This document shows positions 1 through 7,342 of a stretch of 18,563 nt of DNA, piece by piece. The DNA comes from Candidatus Bathyarchaeota archaeon (GTDB lineage: Archaea > Asgardarchaeota > Lokiarchaeia > Sigyniarchaeales > Sigyniarchaeaceae): positions 1 through 18,563 of the forward strand of contig WJJB01000185.1 in the NCBI GenBank assembly GCA_014729935.1. The letters are read 5' to 3'. Every line of letters starts with the position of its first letter. Within the stretch, counting starts at the first letter, position 1. The notes below the pieces were generated by a model, which saw only the letters and a list, made by a program, of their open reading frames with translations, was not told the origin of the DNA and made no database searches. A program made the translations under genes and the position numbers.

Positions 1-2024
1 CTAGTGATACCATCGACGTGGAATCCATTGTCCAAGAGATTCACGAAGCAGGCAAGCAGGTCCACAAGAGAACCGTGACAATTGCCCTGAATCGCTTCAG
101 GCAAGCACCCACTCATGATTACTTCTTTTCCAGCGAGATCGGTTCACGGTTGAAGGATTTACTCGACGTGACATTCGGTAAACGTTGCATGAGATCCATG
201 GAAGAAAACGGGACTCCCGTGCCTAGTATCTTCAAGATCGCCTGCGCCATCTCCAGGGAGCTCATCAAATTTGTGTCCTTACTAGAAGGAGTGCTGGCTT
301 CCTTGTGGACCGCGCCAAAGCACCCGGTTCGGTCGGGATACGTCATCACGTTTTCAATCTTGGAACCCTTGGATGAATATAACATGCTGGTTGAAGAAAT
401 TGCCAATCATCCTGGCATGGAGACCCAACTAGCTGAATGGCGAGCATTGGGCATCATTGGAGAGAATATTTCACCCAATGACATCTTGCTGCAATCCTTA
501 TTTGGCATGCGAGTGAAGGATGAATACTCCCACCTGCCCATCGACACTCGCCATTTCAAGAATCTGGAAACTCGCATCGTTTCCTCGTTTGATGATCTCG
601 ATTCATCCCTTGATGGTTGGCTGGTGAAGGGTGATAACTTCCAAGTGTTGACATCGATGGCATCCAAGTTCAAGGGAAGGGTGCAAATGGTATACATCGA
701 TCCGCCATTTAACAAGGGGGAGGATTCTGGATACCGGTATAGCGTTGATTACACGGATAGCGTGTGGCTTACCATGTTGCAAGATCGCCTTACCGTGGTG
801 AAGGATTATCTCGAGACCACCGGGAACATGTTCGTCCGTTGTGATTACCGCGGCACGCTTGGCTTGCGGTACTTGCTTGACGATATTTTCGGCGCGAGCC
901 AGTATCGCAACGAAATCGCCGTGGGTCGAACCAAGGGCAAGAAGCAAACCACCACCAGCCTTCCCAACATCAAGGATACCCTATTCCTTTACGGAGCCTC
1001 CAAGAAAAACCGCTTGAACGAGGTGATGATCGAGACCCAGGAGGCTGCAACCGTGCACAAGGTGGGCAATTTCCTGAAACGTAGCAAGACATTGAGGGAG
1101 CTTGACATTGCATCGAGAGTGGACCGGTTGGCCGATGAGATGCTCTGGGTGCCCCTGGACCATCGACCCGGGGAGCGCAAATCCACCCGGGATCGCGTGC
1201 TTTTCGGCAGGACGTTTCCCCCACCACCCAATCGCCATTGGATCAAGACGCAGGATCGAATTCAAGAGCTTGGCAAGGCCGGAAAAGCCCGCATCCGGTG
1301 CAAGTGCGGTGTCGTGCATCAAGACGGGGATGGACCGTGGAAGGGTTGCCCGAAATGCAGCGGGAAAAACCAGCGCATCGAGATTCACCTTGACGAGGAA
1401 CCGCTCACTGATGTTTGGTCGGATATCTCCGGATATGCACAGACGTGGGGATTTCCCACCGAAAACACGGAAGGGATGTTGCGTCGTGCAATCCTCGCGG
1501 GATCGAATGAGGGAGACATCGTGATGGATTTTTTCCTTGGCTCGGGCACGGCAGTGGCTACCGCACACAAGCTTGGCAGGAGATGGATCGGCATCGAGAT
1601 GGGAAAGCACTTCCATGATATCATCCTGCCACGCATGAAGAAGGTGTTATCTGGACACGATTCGGGAATCTCCACTGATATCACTGCAAGGAAAGGGGGA
1701 TTCTTCAAGTACATGGAGGTGCCCACCTTTGCAGCCTTTTGCGATTGCATCGCGTTGAACAGGGATCGGGTGGGAGATGTTGTCGATTCAGTAGGTGCGG
1801 GAAAGGATATTGATGCGATCGAATCCTTATTGGAATTGAAGGAAGCAGGTACCGTTGAACCATCCCCGTTTGAGGATATCGATGTCCTTGAATACATCAC
1901 GTGGAAGGAGGGGAAGTTGGCAAAATGCATCAATGAGGAGGTAGTGGAGCTTGAATCGGGAGAAACCAAGCAGGTTACTTCGGTTGATCCCTTGTCAATA
2001 CTGCAAGAATTCATGAATCGATAA
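1..2024 (+). CDS. Type III Mod-like DNA adenine N6-methyltransferase, 5' end outside window
   Basis: Probable site-specific DNA N6-adenine methyltransferase of the beta class, as in Mod subunits of type III restriction-modification. Numbering from the GTG at 18, there is a KGDNFQVL-type motif near residue 204, the catalytic motif IV DPPF at 228-231, the usual S-x-WL...DRL stretch after it, and the SAM-binding motif I DFFLGSG at 504-510. Motif IV before motif I defines the beta order. The GFPTENTEGMLRR segment and the GGFFKYMEV tail are also typical of Mod proteins. A CxC...CPxC zinc-ribbon-like insert lies at about 428-447 in the target-recognition region. The first ~190 residues match nothing I recognise. 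The frame stays open to the window edge, so the gene probably starts upstream. No Res helicase/nuclease is visible, but it could lie upstream. Its end overlaps the convergent methyltransferase by 14 nt. Confidence 0.85.
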   Translation, partial: SDTIDVESIVQEIHEAGKQVHKRTVTIALNRFRQAPTHDYFFSSEIGSRLKDLLDVTFGKRCMRSMEENGTPVPSIFKIACAISRELIKFVSLLEGVLASLWTAPKHPVRSGYVITFSILEPLDEYNMLVEEIANHPGMETQLAEWRALGIIGENISPNDILLQSLFGMRVKDEYSHLPIDTRHFKNLETRIVSSFDDLDSSLDGWLVKGDNFQVLTSMASKFKGRVQMVYIDPPFNKGEDSGYRYSVDYTDSVWLTMLQDRLTVVKDYLETTGNMFVRCDYRGTLGLRYLLDDIFGASQYRNEIAVGRTKGKKQTTTSLPNIKDTLFLYGASKKNRLNEVMIETQEAATVHKVGNFLKRSKTLRELDIASRVDRLADEMLWVPLDHRPGERKSTRDRVLFGRTFPPPPNRHWIKTQDRIQELGKAGKARIRCKCGVVHQDGDGPWKGCPKCSGKNQRIEIHLDEEPLTDVWSDISGYAQTWGFPTENTEGMLRRAILAGSNEGDIVMDFFLGSGTAVATAHKLGRRWIGIEMGKHFHDIILPRMKKVLSGHDSGISTDITARKGGFFKYMEVPTFAAFCDCIALNRDRVGDVVDSVGAGKDIDAIESLLELKEAGTVEPSPFEDIDVLEYITWKEGKLAKCINEEVVELESGETKQVTSVDPLSILQEFMNR

Positions 2025-2988
2025 TTTCATGCCGCATCCCGCTGGTCTTGATCCGGTTGATATTAGCCTTTTCAATCCCATTCCTTTCTTCCTTGGTGAG
2101 CTTTTTCTTCCTTTCCTTCCTGAAAACCATGATGAATTGATGCACGATGCTCGGGATCCACGAGTAATTGATGCCATACAGGTGCAAATTATTGCTCACG
2201 TCATACCACACGATCTCGCCCTTCAAGGTGAATCCCACGTCCGCCAAGATGCCAGCAATGTCCGCGTTCAGGAGATGATATTTGCCACCATGATACATGT
2301 TCCCGATGAACACGCAGCAGTATCGCCCCGGCTCGAGCACCTTGAAACACCGTTCAAAGATTTCCTTCATCGAACGTTTCCACGCGTCCTTGCCGAGCGA
2401 TTCGAGGGGTGCAGTAGCCGTGTTATTGAAGGGGGATAGCTTGGATTTGTCAGAAAACACGCCCTTGGCATCCTCACCAACCTTCTTGAACGTACCCCTT
2501 GATTTTTCAACGCGATCCATTTTCCAGTATGGCACATCAGTAAGTATGTAATCAAAGCGGGTCTTGCTCTTGGCAAGATCATCGAGAACTTCCCTGGCGT
2601 CCCCGTGTCGCATCTCTTGAGTTGGAACTGACTCGAGATCGCAGACTTGATGGTAAATATCTATCCATTCTTGGTTCATCTCGATTCCGGTCCCCTTTCG
2701 TCCCGAGAGTGAACATCCCAGCAAGGTGCCACCCACTCCGGCGAGGGGATCGAGCACGTGCTCGTTTTCCTTGGTGAAGGTGCGAACGAGCATCTCGCAT
2801 AATTCTGGAGGTTTTTGACCACCGTGCTTGTTCCGAAGGGAGAGTTGGAAGCTGGGTGGAAAATTCCTCGGGATCACGCTTTTGGTTGAAAAAATCCATT
2901 CCTTTCCCGTTAAATCGTTTAGCGTGTTCCTCGTGTCATAAAAGCCCCTGGATGTACCGTTTTCGTCGAACAGTTCGATTTTCGTGAT
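2011..2988 (-). CDS. DNA methyltransferase (N6-A or N4-C type), permuted, with a non-canonical start
   Basis: Probable DNA amino-methyltransferase. From N to C it reads TGKEWIFSTKSV, then KHGGQKPPELC (motif X-like), DPLAGVGGT (SAM-binding motif I), GIEMNQEW, and TDVPYWKM as motif IV. Motif I therefore precedes motif IV, unlike the neighbouring beta-class enzyme. The catalytic motif is DVPY where (D/N/S)PP(Y/F/W) is usual. The only canonical start in frame is GTG at 2877, but the frame is open and looks coding upstream to about 2988, including the TGKEW...TKS block common in this family. No ATG, GTG or TTG lies between 2877 and the stop at 3079-3081. A strong AGGAGGT (2997-3003) sits 8 nt before an ATC codon at 2988. 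An ATG at 2995 is out of frame, so a 1-nt frameshift is the alternative. No partner nuclease is visible. Confidence 0.8.
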   Translation of the reverse strand: MTKIELFDENGTSRGFYDTRNTLNDLTGKEWIFSTKSVIPRNFPPSFQLSLRNKHGGQKPPELCEMLVRTFTKENEHVLDPLAGVGGTLLGCSLSGRKGTGIEMNQEWIDIYHQVCDLESVPTQEMRHGDAREVLDDLAKSKTRFDYILTDVPYWKMDRVEKSRGTFKKVGEDAKGVFSDKSKLSPFNNTATAPLESLGKDAWKRSMKEIFERCFKVLEPGRYCCVFIGNMYHGGKYHLLNADIAGILADVGFTLKGEIVWYDVSNNLHLYGINYSWIPSIVHQFIMVFRKERKKKLTKEERNGIEKANINRIKTSGMRHEIIDS

Positions 2989-2996
2989 GAGACATG

Positions 2997-3003
2997 ACCT
3001 CCT
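2997..3003 (-). promoter_or_regulatory. Strong Shine-Dalgarno before the methyltransferase frame
   Basis: AGGAGGT on the minus strand, the 5' part of the full archaeal consensus AGGAGGTGAT. It stands 8 nt before the ATC at 2988 in the methyltransferase frame, but only 1 nt before the out-of-frame ATG at 2995. The spacing fits initiation at about 2988 better than at 2995. Confidence 0.5.
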
Positions 3004-3084
3004 GCAATCGGATGTTACATGGTCTCGCTTGCATGAATTCCAGGAAAAGCGTTCCCGTGAGAATTCAGTACCTGCTTCTTATCA

Positions 3085-3433
3085 ATTTTTGGCTTGAAGG
3101 CCATGATGGTTCTAGTGCATTTGGATGGGTTGATTGGCGTAGCCATATCAAATGAAATCCATTATCGATGCCCTGGGAATATCTGCAAGCACGGTTTCCT
3201 AGAAGGTGGACCTTCTCGTGAAAGCAGGATACATGGAAAGGATCCTCGATCCCGATGACCGTCGAAGCTAGCAGCTTCAGGTCCCTGGTGAGGGATTTGC
3301 ATTCCACGAGCGATTCCTCAAAGTCCATTCAGCATTACTTGGCGAAGCACTGAAGGGAATGGATGAGATCCAAGTGCATGCTGTTTTGAGCTTCTTGAAG
3401 GCGGCATTGGAGTTCCTTGAACAAGGAAGTTAA
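3085..3433 (+). pseudogene. Decayed MarR-family transcriptional regulator
   Basis: From 3152 one frame reads as a MarR winged helix: a recognition-helix region LGISASTVS, then KVDLLVKAGYMERI, then the MarR wing signature DPDDRRS, then a C-terminal dimerisation helix ending in a TAA at 3431. In-frame TAG codons interrupt it at 3200-3202 and 3269-3271. The preceding helix (LKAMMVLVHLDGLI, about 3094-3137) lies in another frame, so a frameshift near 3140 is also needed. Upstream in the 3152 frame are further stops (3131 TGA, 3140 TAG). Several lesions of different types indicate a dead gene rather than stop readthrough. It may once have regulated hypB or the methyltransferase, both adjacent, but nothing in the sequence shows this. 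Confidence 0.75.
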
Positions 3434-3446
3434 GGGATTAAAGGGA

Positions 3447-3586
3447 GTGCTGAACTGGAAGGACATCTTCATGAATCAAGACAGATGTTCGCTTCAGTGC
3501 TCGGTGGTGTTCATGAACCGGTATTCTTACAACTTGCCACCATCCACCATGGAAATATTAATGAACCTGCCCTGATAGACTTCCGT
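3447..3586 (+). other. Short interval between the MarR pseudogene and hypB, no clear gene
   Basis: A 43-codon open stretch (GTG 3447 to TGA 3573-3575) and the upstream extension of the hypB frame (ATG at 3485) both cross this interval. Neither resembles a known protein. The interval also carries the TATA-like box assigned to hypB, so it is probably mostly non-coding. Confidence 0.35.
3556..3562 (+). promoter_or_regulatory. TATA-like box for leaderless hypB
   Basis: TATTAAT, starting 31 nt before the ATG at 3587. An archaeal TATA box about 26-30 nt upstream of transcription start would place the first transcribed base at or next to that ATG. No ribosome binding site precedes the ATG, which agrees with a leaderless transcript. 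Confidence 0.45.
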
Positions 3587-4249
3587 ATGAATGATGAACG
3601 TGTTGAACGCGTCATCGAGTTGAATGATGATCTCTTTGAAAACAACGAGAAACTCGCGCAGCGGAACACGGATTTTCTCAAGTCGAAGGGGATCCGGACT
3701 TTTGATATCGTGGGAGCCATCGGCGCGGGTAAAACTCTCATCTTGGAAAAACTCGTTGAACGCTTGGCAGGCAAGTACAAGATAATGGTGATCAATGGCG
3801 ACGTGACAACCAGGGTGGATGCAGATCGGATTGAAAAGCACGGGGCAAAGTGCATCCAGATAAACACCGGCAGGGAATGCGCGTTGAACGCCTATCACGT
3901 CTTCAACATCTTGGAAAAACACGACGTGGCAGATTACGACTTGCTCTTCATAGAAAATGTTGGTAACTTGATATGCCCTTCAGATTTCATTCTTGGAACG
4001 GATTTTGACAGGATCGTGGTCGTATCGGTGACTGAAGGTGAGCACGTGGTGAGGAAGCATCCACTCTTGTTCAAGATGAGCAAGATCGCCGTCATCAACA
4101 AGATAGATCTATTGCCCCATCTGGATGATGTGGATGTGGAGCGCATGAAGGCAGATGCCTTGGAGATCAATCCGGACATCACCGTGATTCTCACCAACGC
4201 CAAGGATGCCAAGGGCATGGATGAGTTGTTACAACACATGAATATCTAG
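3587..4249 (+). CDS. hypB: HypB-type Ni-insertion GTPase with an altered metal-binding motif
   Basis: GTPase related to HypB, which loads nickel into [NiFe]-hydrogenase large subunits. From the start at 3587 (220 aa) it has the P-loop GAIGAGKT at 43-50, NGDVTTRVDADRI (70-82), ENVGNLICP (123-131) and the guanine-specificity motif NKID (171-174). The usual G-domain metal-site motif C-H-L-D-A reads C-A-L-N-A here (98-102), so the conserved His is missing although both Cys (98 and 130) remain. A start at 3485 would add 34 residues unlike HypB N-termini. A TATA-like box about 30 nt before 3587 and the usual HypB length favour 3587. No histidine-rich N-terminus, HypA or hydrogenase gene is visible. 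It could be a HypB paralogue serving another metalloenzyme. Confidence 0.88.
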   Translation: MNDERVERVIELNDDLFENNEKLAQRNTDFLKSKGIRTFDIVGAIGAGKTLILEKLVERLAGKYKIMVINGDVTTRVDADRIEKHGAKCIQINTGRECALNAYHVFNILEKHDVADYDLLFIENVGNLICPSDFILGTDFDRIVVVSVTEGEHVVRKHPLLFKMSKIAVINKIDLLPHLDDVDVERMKADALEINPDITVILTNAKDAKGMDELLQHMNI

Positions 4250-4411
4250 TGCATTCTTTCCACCCATGGTGGGAACGTGTCTCTCGTTCTAGCCTTTTCC
4301 CCTGACTTGCACGGGTCCAGGTGCGAGCCGGCTCGAGTCCATGAAAGGTTAAAGATGGATCGAGGACTATATATTTTGAACGAGCGATCGATGTGCAGGT
4401 GATAATCGATT
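4250..4411. other. Intergenic region hypB-Lsm with a 12-bp palindrome
   Basis: No gene is recognised. It holds a small CCACC/GGTGG hairpin just after hypB (4260-4272), a perfect 12-bp palindrome CGAGCCGGCTCG (4324-4335), and the promoter and ribosome binding site of the Lsm gene. The palindrome lies about 33 nt upstream of the TATA-like box and could be an operator. That is inference only. Confidence 0.4.
4368..4377 (+). promoter_or_regulatory. TATA box of the Lsm gene
   Basis: TATATATTTT, about 40 nt before the ATG at 4412. This predicts transcription start near 4398-4400 and a leader just long enough to hold the GGTGAT ribosome binding site at 4399-4404, 7 nt before the start codon. Confidence 0.6.
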
Positions 4412-4843
4412 ATGGAATCCAGACAATTCATGGGATTTAACAAGGAAGTGGGTGCCCTCCTTAATTCCAAGGTGAAGGTGCAACTCAAGCATAAGGAAAG
4501 CTATTTCATCGTTGGCGTATTCAAGGGATTCTCGAAAGCAGCCGAGAGTATCTTCCTGACCGATGCGTCCGATACCTCGGGCAATACTTATGCGAAGATT
4601 CTCATCAAGGGTGACGATTGGTTAAGCGTGACATTGGAAGCAACCCCATTCCCGATGGAGGGGTTGTACCAGCGGTTGAAGAAGGTGTTCCCTCCAGGGC
4701 AGGTATCATTCATGTCTGAAGCCAACGCGATTTCTGTCATGGGAAAAATTAACGTGACCGAAAATGGCGTGAAAGGGGAGGGACCGTTGTATGATCGCGT
4801 CAAGAAAATTTTCGACATGTACGTTGCTGACTTGGATGAATGA
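4412..4843 (+). CDS. Sm-like (Lsm) RNA-binding protein with C-terminal extension
   Basis: A 143-residue Lsm-family protein. The N-terminal ~75 residues (KEVGALLNSKVKVQLK..., then VGVFKGF and LTDASDTSGNTYAKILIKG) fit the Sm fold, which forms ring oligomers that bind U-rich RNA. The C-terminal half (MGKINVTENGVKGEGPLYDRVKKIF) is the extension seen in long archaeal Lsm proteins of the SmAP3 type. The start has a good ribosome binding site (GGTGAT, 7 nt) and a TATA box, and the gene stands alone with its own terminator. It probably acts in RNA metabolism. Its RNA partners cannot be read from the sequence. Confidence 0.85.
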   Translation: MESRQFMGFNKEVGALLNSKVKVQLKHKESYFIVGVFKGFSKAAESIFLTDASDTSGNTYAKILIKGDDWLSVTLEATPFPMEGLYQRLKKVFPPGQVSFMSEANAISVMGKINVTENGVKGEGPLYDRVKKIFDMYVADLDE

Positions 4844-4870
4844 ATTACTTCTCCACTCTTTATCATTACC

Positions 4871-4896
4871 GCGTGGAATGGGACCACGCCATTTTT
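4871..4896 (+). terminator. Hairpin plus T-run terminator after the Lsm gene
   Basis: A perfect 6-bp stem, GCGTGG (4871-4876) with CCACGC (4884-4889) and a 7-nt loop, is followed by five T residues (4892-4896). It lies in the convergent gap between the Lsm gene and gdhA, 28 nt after the Lsm stop. Archaeal termination mainly needs the T-run; the stem may add to it. Confidence 0.5.
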
Positions 4897-4985
4897 CATC
4901 GGTTCCGGTGAGTGGGATGAATCCAAAATTCCACCTCACCCTTTCAAGTTTCCCGATCGCTCTCCTGGATTGAACTGAAAATGGA

Positions 4986-6254
4986 TCAGGGGAATAAACC
5001 CCGGAGCATGAGGGCTTTCACGAGGCGTTTCAACCCCACGATGTAGGCTGCGACCCTCATGGTCACGTTTTTCCCCGTGGCTATCTTGTAAACCTCATCG
5101 AATGCGGTGATCATCACTTTCTTCAATTCCTTGTTGATGCGTTCCAGATCCCAGAAATAGGCATCCCTTCCCTGGACCCATTCAAAATATGAAACGGTGA
5201 CACCACCCGCATTGCCAAGGATGTCGGGAACAACCGTGATGCCCCGTTCCTTCAGGATCTCGTCTGCTTCTGGCGTTGTTGGTCCATTTGCACCCTCGGC
5301 AAGGATGCTTGCTTTCATCTCCTTGGCTATTTCGGCGGTTACTTGTTTCTCGACTGCTGCCGGGATCAGGATGTCACAATCGCAGGTTAACAATTCCTCG
5401 TTAGTGCAATTTATACCTCCTTCAAAGCCAACCACCGTGCCTGCACGATTCACGTGCTCGACAAGATCGGGGATGTTAATGCCGTTCTCGTTGATGATCC
5501 CCCCATTGATATCGCTCACTGCAATTATTTTCGGTTTGTGTGTCTCGTGGAGTTGCAACGCGCAATTGGAACCAACATTTCCAAATCCTTGAATGGCGAT
5601 GCGCTGATTCGAAAGGTTTATGCCAAGCTTCTCCATCAGGGCTTCTATCACGTACATTAATCCCGTCCCCGTGGCTGCCTCCCTGCCAAGGGAGCCACCA
5701 ATCTCGACAGGCTTCCCCGTGACCACGCCATGGGTGGTGATGCCCGTTCCGATGGAATAGGTGTCAAACATCCATGCCATGATGTTCGAGTCGGTGCCCA
5801 CGTCGGGTGCTGGAATATCAACCATGGGACCTATCATGTTGATGATGGCATACGTGTACCTTCGCGTAAGTCGCTCCACTTCATTCCCTGATAGGTGTTT
5901 AGGATCCACGGTGATCCCTCCCTTAGCTCCACCATATGGTAGGTTCACGACGGCTGTCTTCATGGTCATCCAGAAGGCCAGTGCTTTAACCTCCTCCAAG
6001 GTAACGTGCTTGCTAAACCTGACCCCGCCCTTGGTTGGTCCCCGGGCATCGCAGTGATGCACCCTGTATCCCTTGAAGACCCTCACGGTGCCATCATCCA
6101 TTTTGATGGGCACGCTCACTATCAAGGATCGCTGGCAGTGTTTCAAGTATTCTATTGCATTTAGCCACTCCCGCTCACGGGGAAGGTATTTCGCCGCTTT
6201 TTCCAATTGCTTTATTGCCATCTTGTATGGACTGCGTGAATCTTCCGTGGACAT
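4986..6254 (-). CDS. gdhA: Glutamate dehydrogenase (Glu/Leu/Phe/Val dehydrogenase family)
   Basis: Reversible oxidative deamination of glutamate to 2-oxoglutarate and ammonia with NAD(P). The protein has 422 residues, a normal length for a hexameric archaeal GDH. Visible motifs are KGYRVHHCDARGPTKGG (substrate side), PYGGAKGG with the catalytic Lys111, and the Rossmann GFGNVGS at 223-229. The C-terminal YFEWVQGRDAYFW block is typical. The frame is open upstream to 6353, but those residues are not GDH-like. The ATG at 6254 is preceded by GGAG (6263-6266) at 8 nt, which decides the start. It is divergent from panE and shares its short promoter region. Cofactor preference was not judged. Confidence 0.96.
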   Translation of the reverse strand: MSTEDSRSPYKMAIKQLEKAAKYLPREREWLNAIEYLKHCQRSLIVSVPIKMDDGTVRVFKGYRVHHCDARGPTKGGVRFSKHVTLEEVKALAFWMTMKTAVVNLPYGGAKGGITVDPKHLSGNEVERLTRRYTYAIINMIGPMVDIPAPDVGTDSNIMAWMFDTYSIGTGITTHGVVTGKPVEIGGSLGREAATGTGLMYVIEALMEKLGINLSNQRIAIQGFGNVGSNCALQLHETHKPKIIAVSDINGGIINENGINIPDLVEHVNRAGTVVGFEGGINCTNEELLTCDCDILIPAAVEKQVTAEIAKEMKASILAEGANGPTTPEADEILKERGITVVPDILGNAGGVTVSYFEWVQGRDAYFWDLERINKELKKVMITAFDEVYKIATGKNVTMRVAAYIVGLKRLVKALMLRGLFP

Positions 6255-6297
6255 GTGATCAACTCCATTGTCGAATGAGCATTCAAATAATCGAAAT

Positions 6298-6305
6298 CTA
6301 AATAA
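6298..6305 (-). promoter_or_regulatory. TATA-like box of gdhA
   Basis: TTATTTAG on the minus strand, 44-51 nt before the gdhA ATG. It would give a transcript starting near 6274, with the GGAG ribosome binding site (6263-6266) in the leader. It lies next to the panE box, so the two divergent promoters overlap. Confidence 0.35.
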
Positions 6306-6308
6306 TCC

Positions 6309-6315
6309 TTTTAAT
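6309..6315 (+). promoter_or_regulatory. TATA-like box of panE (leaderless)
   Basis: TTTTAAT begins 29 nt before the ATG at 6338, so transcription is expected to start at that ATG. The alternative ATG at 6314 lies inside this box and is therefore unlikely to be the start. Confidence 0.5.
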
Positions 6316-6337
6316 GTTGGTAAATTTGAACGTGACG

Positions 6338-7342
6338 ATGGTACCGGGATCAAGTAACTCCTTTAAAATGGTGATAGCCGGCGCGGGTTCAATCGGTAGT
6401 TTATTCGCTTGGATTCTCGCCAAGAACGGGCTTGACGTTACCGTGGTAGCCCGAGAACCCCATTCTAATGCCATCATGTCCCATGGGCTGGTATTGCAGG
6501 ATAGGGATGGCGTGAATCAAGGTGCATTGAAAAACATCACCTGTGGCACACTTCCCGAAGTTTTGAAGAATTGCTCGGTGCTCATGATCTCCGTGAAAGT
6601 GCATGACTTGGAAGCGATTCTCCAGGAAATCGAACCCGCATTTATCACCAGCCAAGACCCCCCCGTGATAGTGTTACTGCAAAATGGACTTGGGAACGAG
6701 AGAATGGTGGAAAGATACTATCCTGGTGCCACCGTGGTCCGCATCGTGACATCGAATGGTGCCATGTTGGCATCTCCGGGGCACGTGGTGCATGCAGGTC
6801 GGGGAAATACATTTATAGGGATTTCTTCCAAGGATCCTTCCCCGCTAGCATCCACCTTTATCGAGCAATTTTGCACCGCGTTGTACGCACGAGATCTTCA
6901 CGTTCAAGAAACATCCAGCATCCAAGAACACGTGTGGAAAAAAGTGATAATCAACATTGGGATAAATGCTGTTGGCGCCATTTTTCAGGTACCTAACGGG
7001 AAGATATTGGAGAACCAACACCTGCTTCATGTTTCGCGGGAGCTGGTGAAAGAGGCAACCGAAGTTGCCCACCAGCAAGGATACCTTTCCGGCAGGGACG
7101 GGTGGGGGGTAACAAAGCGGGTGATGCAAACAACCGCGAAGAACCGGAATTCCATGTTGCAGGACTTGGATAAGGGCAAGAAAACGGAAATAGATTTTAT
7201 AAACGGCGCGATTTCATCTATAGGTCGCGAGACCGGCATATCCACACCGTGGAATGATGCCATGGTGGAATTGATTCACGGTTTCGAGACCATCGATCAC
7301 CCACGAGACCAAGACCATGATACTTCAGGAAGAACCCATTGA
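6338..7342 (+). CDS. panE: 2-dehydropantoate 2-reductase (ketopantoate reductase)
   Basis: NADPH-dependent reduction of ketopantoate to pantoate in CoA biosynthesis. From the ATG at 6338 it has 334 residues, beginning with a short lead and then the Rossmann nucleotide-binding motif VIAGAGSIGSLFAWIL. It continues with the family's VLLQNGLGNE and HAGRGNTFIGI segments, the active-site region EHVWKKVIINIGINAVGAIF with its conserved Lys and Asn, and the C-terminal DLDKGKKTEIDFINGAI, all typical of PanE/ApbA. Starts at 6314, 6338 and 6368 are possible; the TATA spacing favours 6338. Its 3' end overlaps the next gene by 26 nt, so translation is probably coupled. First gene of a three-gene CoA run. 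Confidence 0.93.
   Translation: MVPGSSNSFKMVIAGAGSIGSLFAWILAKNGLDVTVVAREPHSNAIMSHGLVLQDRDGVNQGALKNITCGTLPEVLKNCSVLMISVKVHDLEAILQEIEPAFITSQDPPVIVLLQNGLGNERMVERYYPGATVVRIVTSNGAMLASPGHVVHAGRGNTFIGISSKDPSPLASTFIEQFCTALYARDLHVQETSSIQEHVWKKVIINIGINAVGAIFQVPNGKILENQHLLHVSRELVKEATEVAHQQGYLSGRDGWGVTKRVMQTTAKNRNSMLQDLDKGKKTEIDFINGAISSIGRETGISTPWNDAMVELIHGFETIDHPRDQDHDTSGRTH

Noticed and set aside
981..1616. 211-residue minus-strand frame under the first methyltransferase
   Set aside because: It is a shadow frame with no family resemblance and lies wholly inside a clear coding gene.
1385..2014. 209-residue frame on the minus strand under the first methyltransferase
   Set aside because: It is a shadow of the methyltransferase frame, Ser/Thr-rich and without a recognisable domain.
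3152..3433. Pyrrolysine read-through of the two TAG codons in the MarR-like frame
   Set aside because: A separate frameshift and further upstream stops (TGA 3131, TAG 3140) show decay, and the TAG positions are not at a catalytic site.
3471..3575. Small frame before hypB (ATG 3471 or 3513) with GGTG upstream, as a leader peptide
   Set aside because: No similarity, no clear reason for a leader peptide, and a leaderless hypB promoter would exclude it from the transcript.
3485..3586. 34-residue N-terminal extension of HypB
   Set aside because: It has no HypB-like residues or His-rich metal site, and the TATA-like box overlaps it.
4300..4345. tRNA-like stretch (GGCTCGAGTCC resembles a T-loop)
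   Set aside because: No acceptor, D-arm or anticodon stem could be built around it; the palindrome explains the similarity.
6255..6353. 33-residue N-terminal extension of glutamate dehydrogenase
   Set aside because: It runs through the divergent promoter region; the ATG at 6254 has a GGAG site at 8 nt and gives the normal GDH length.
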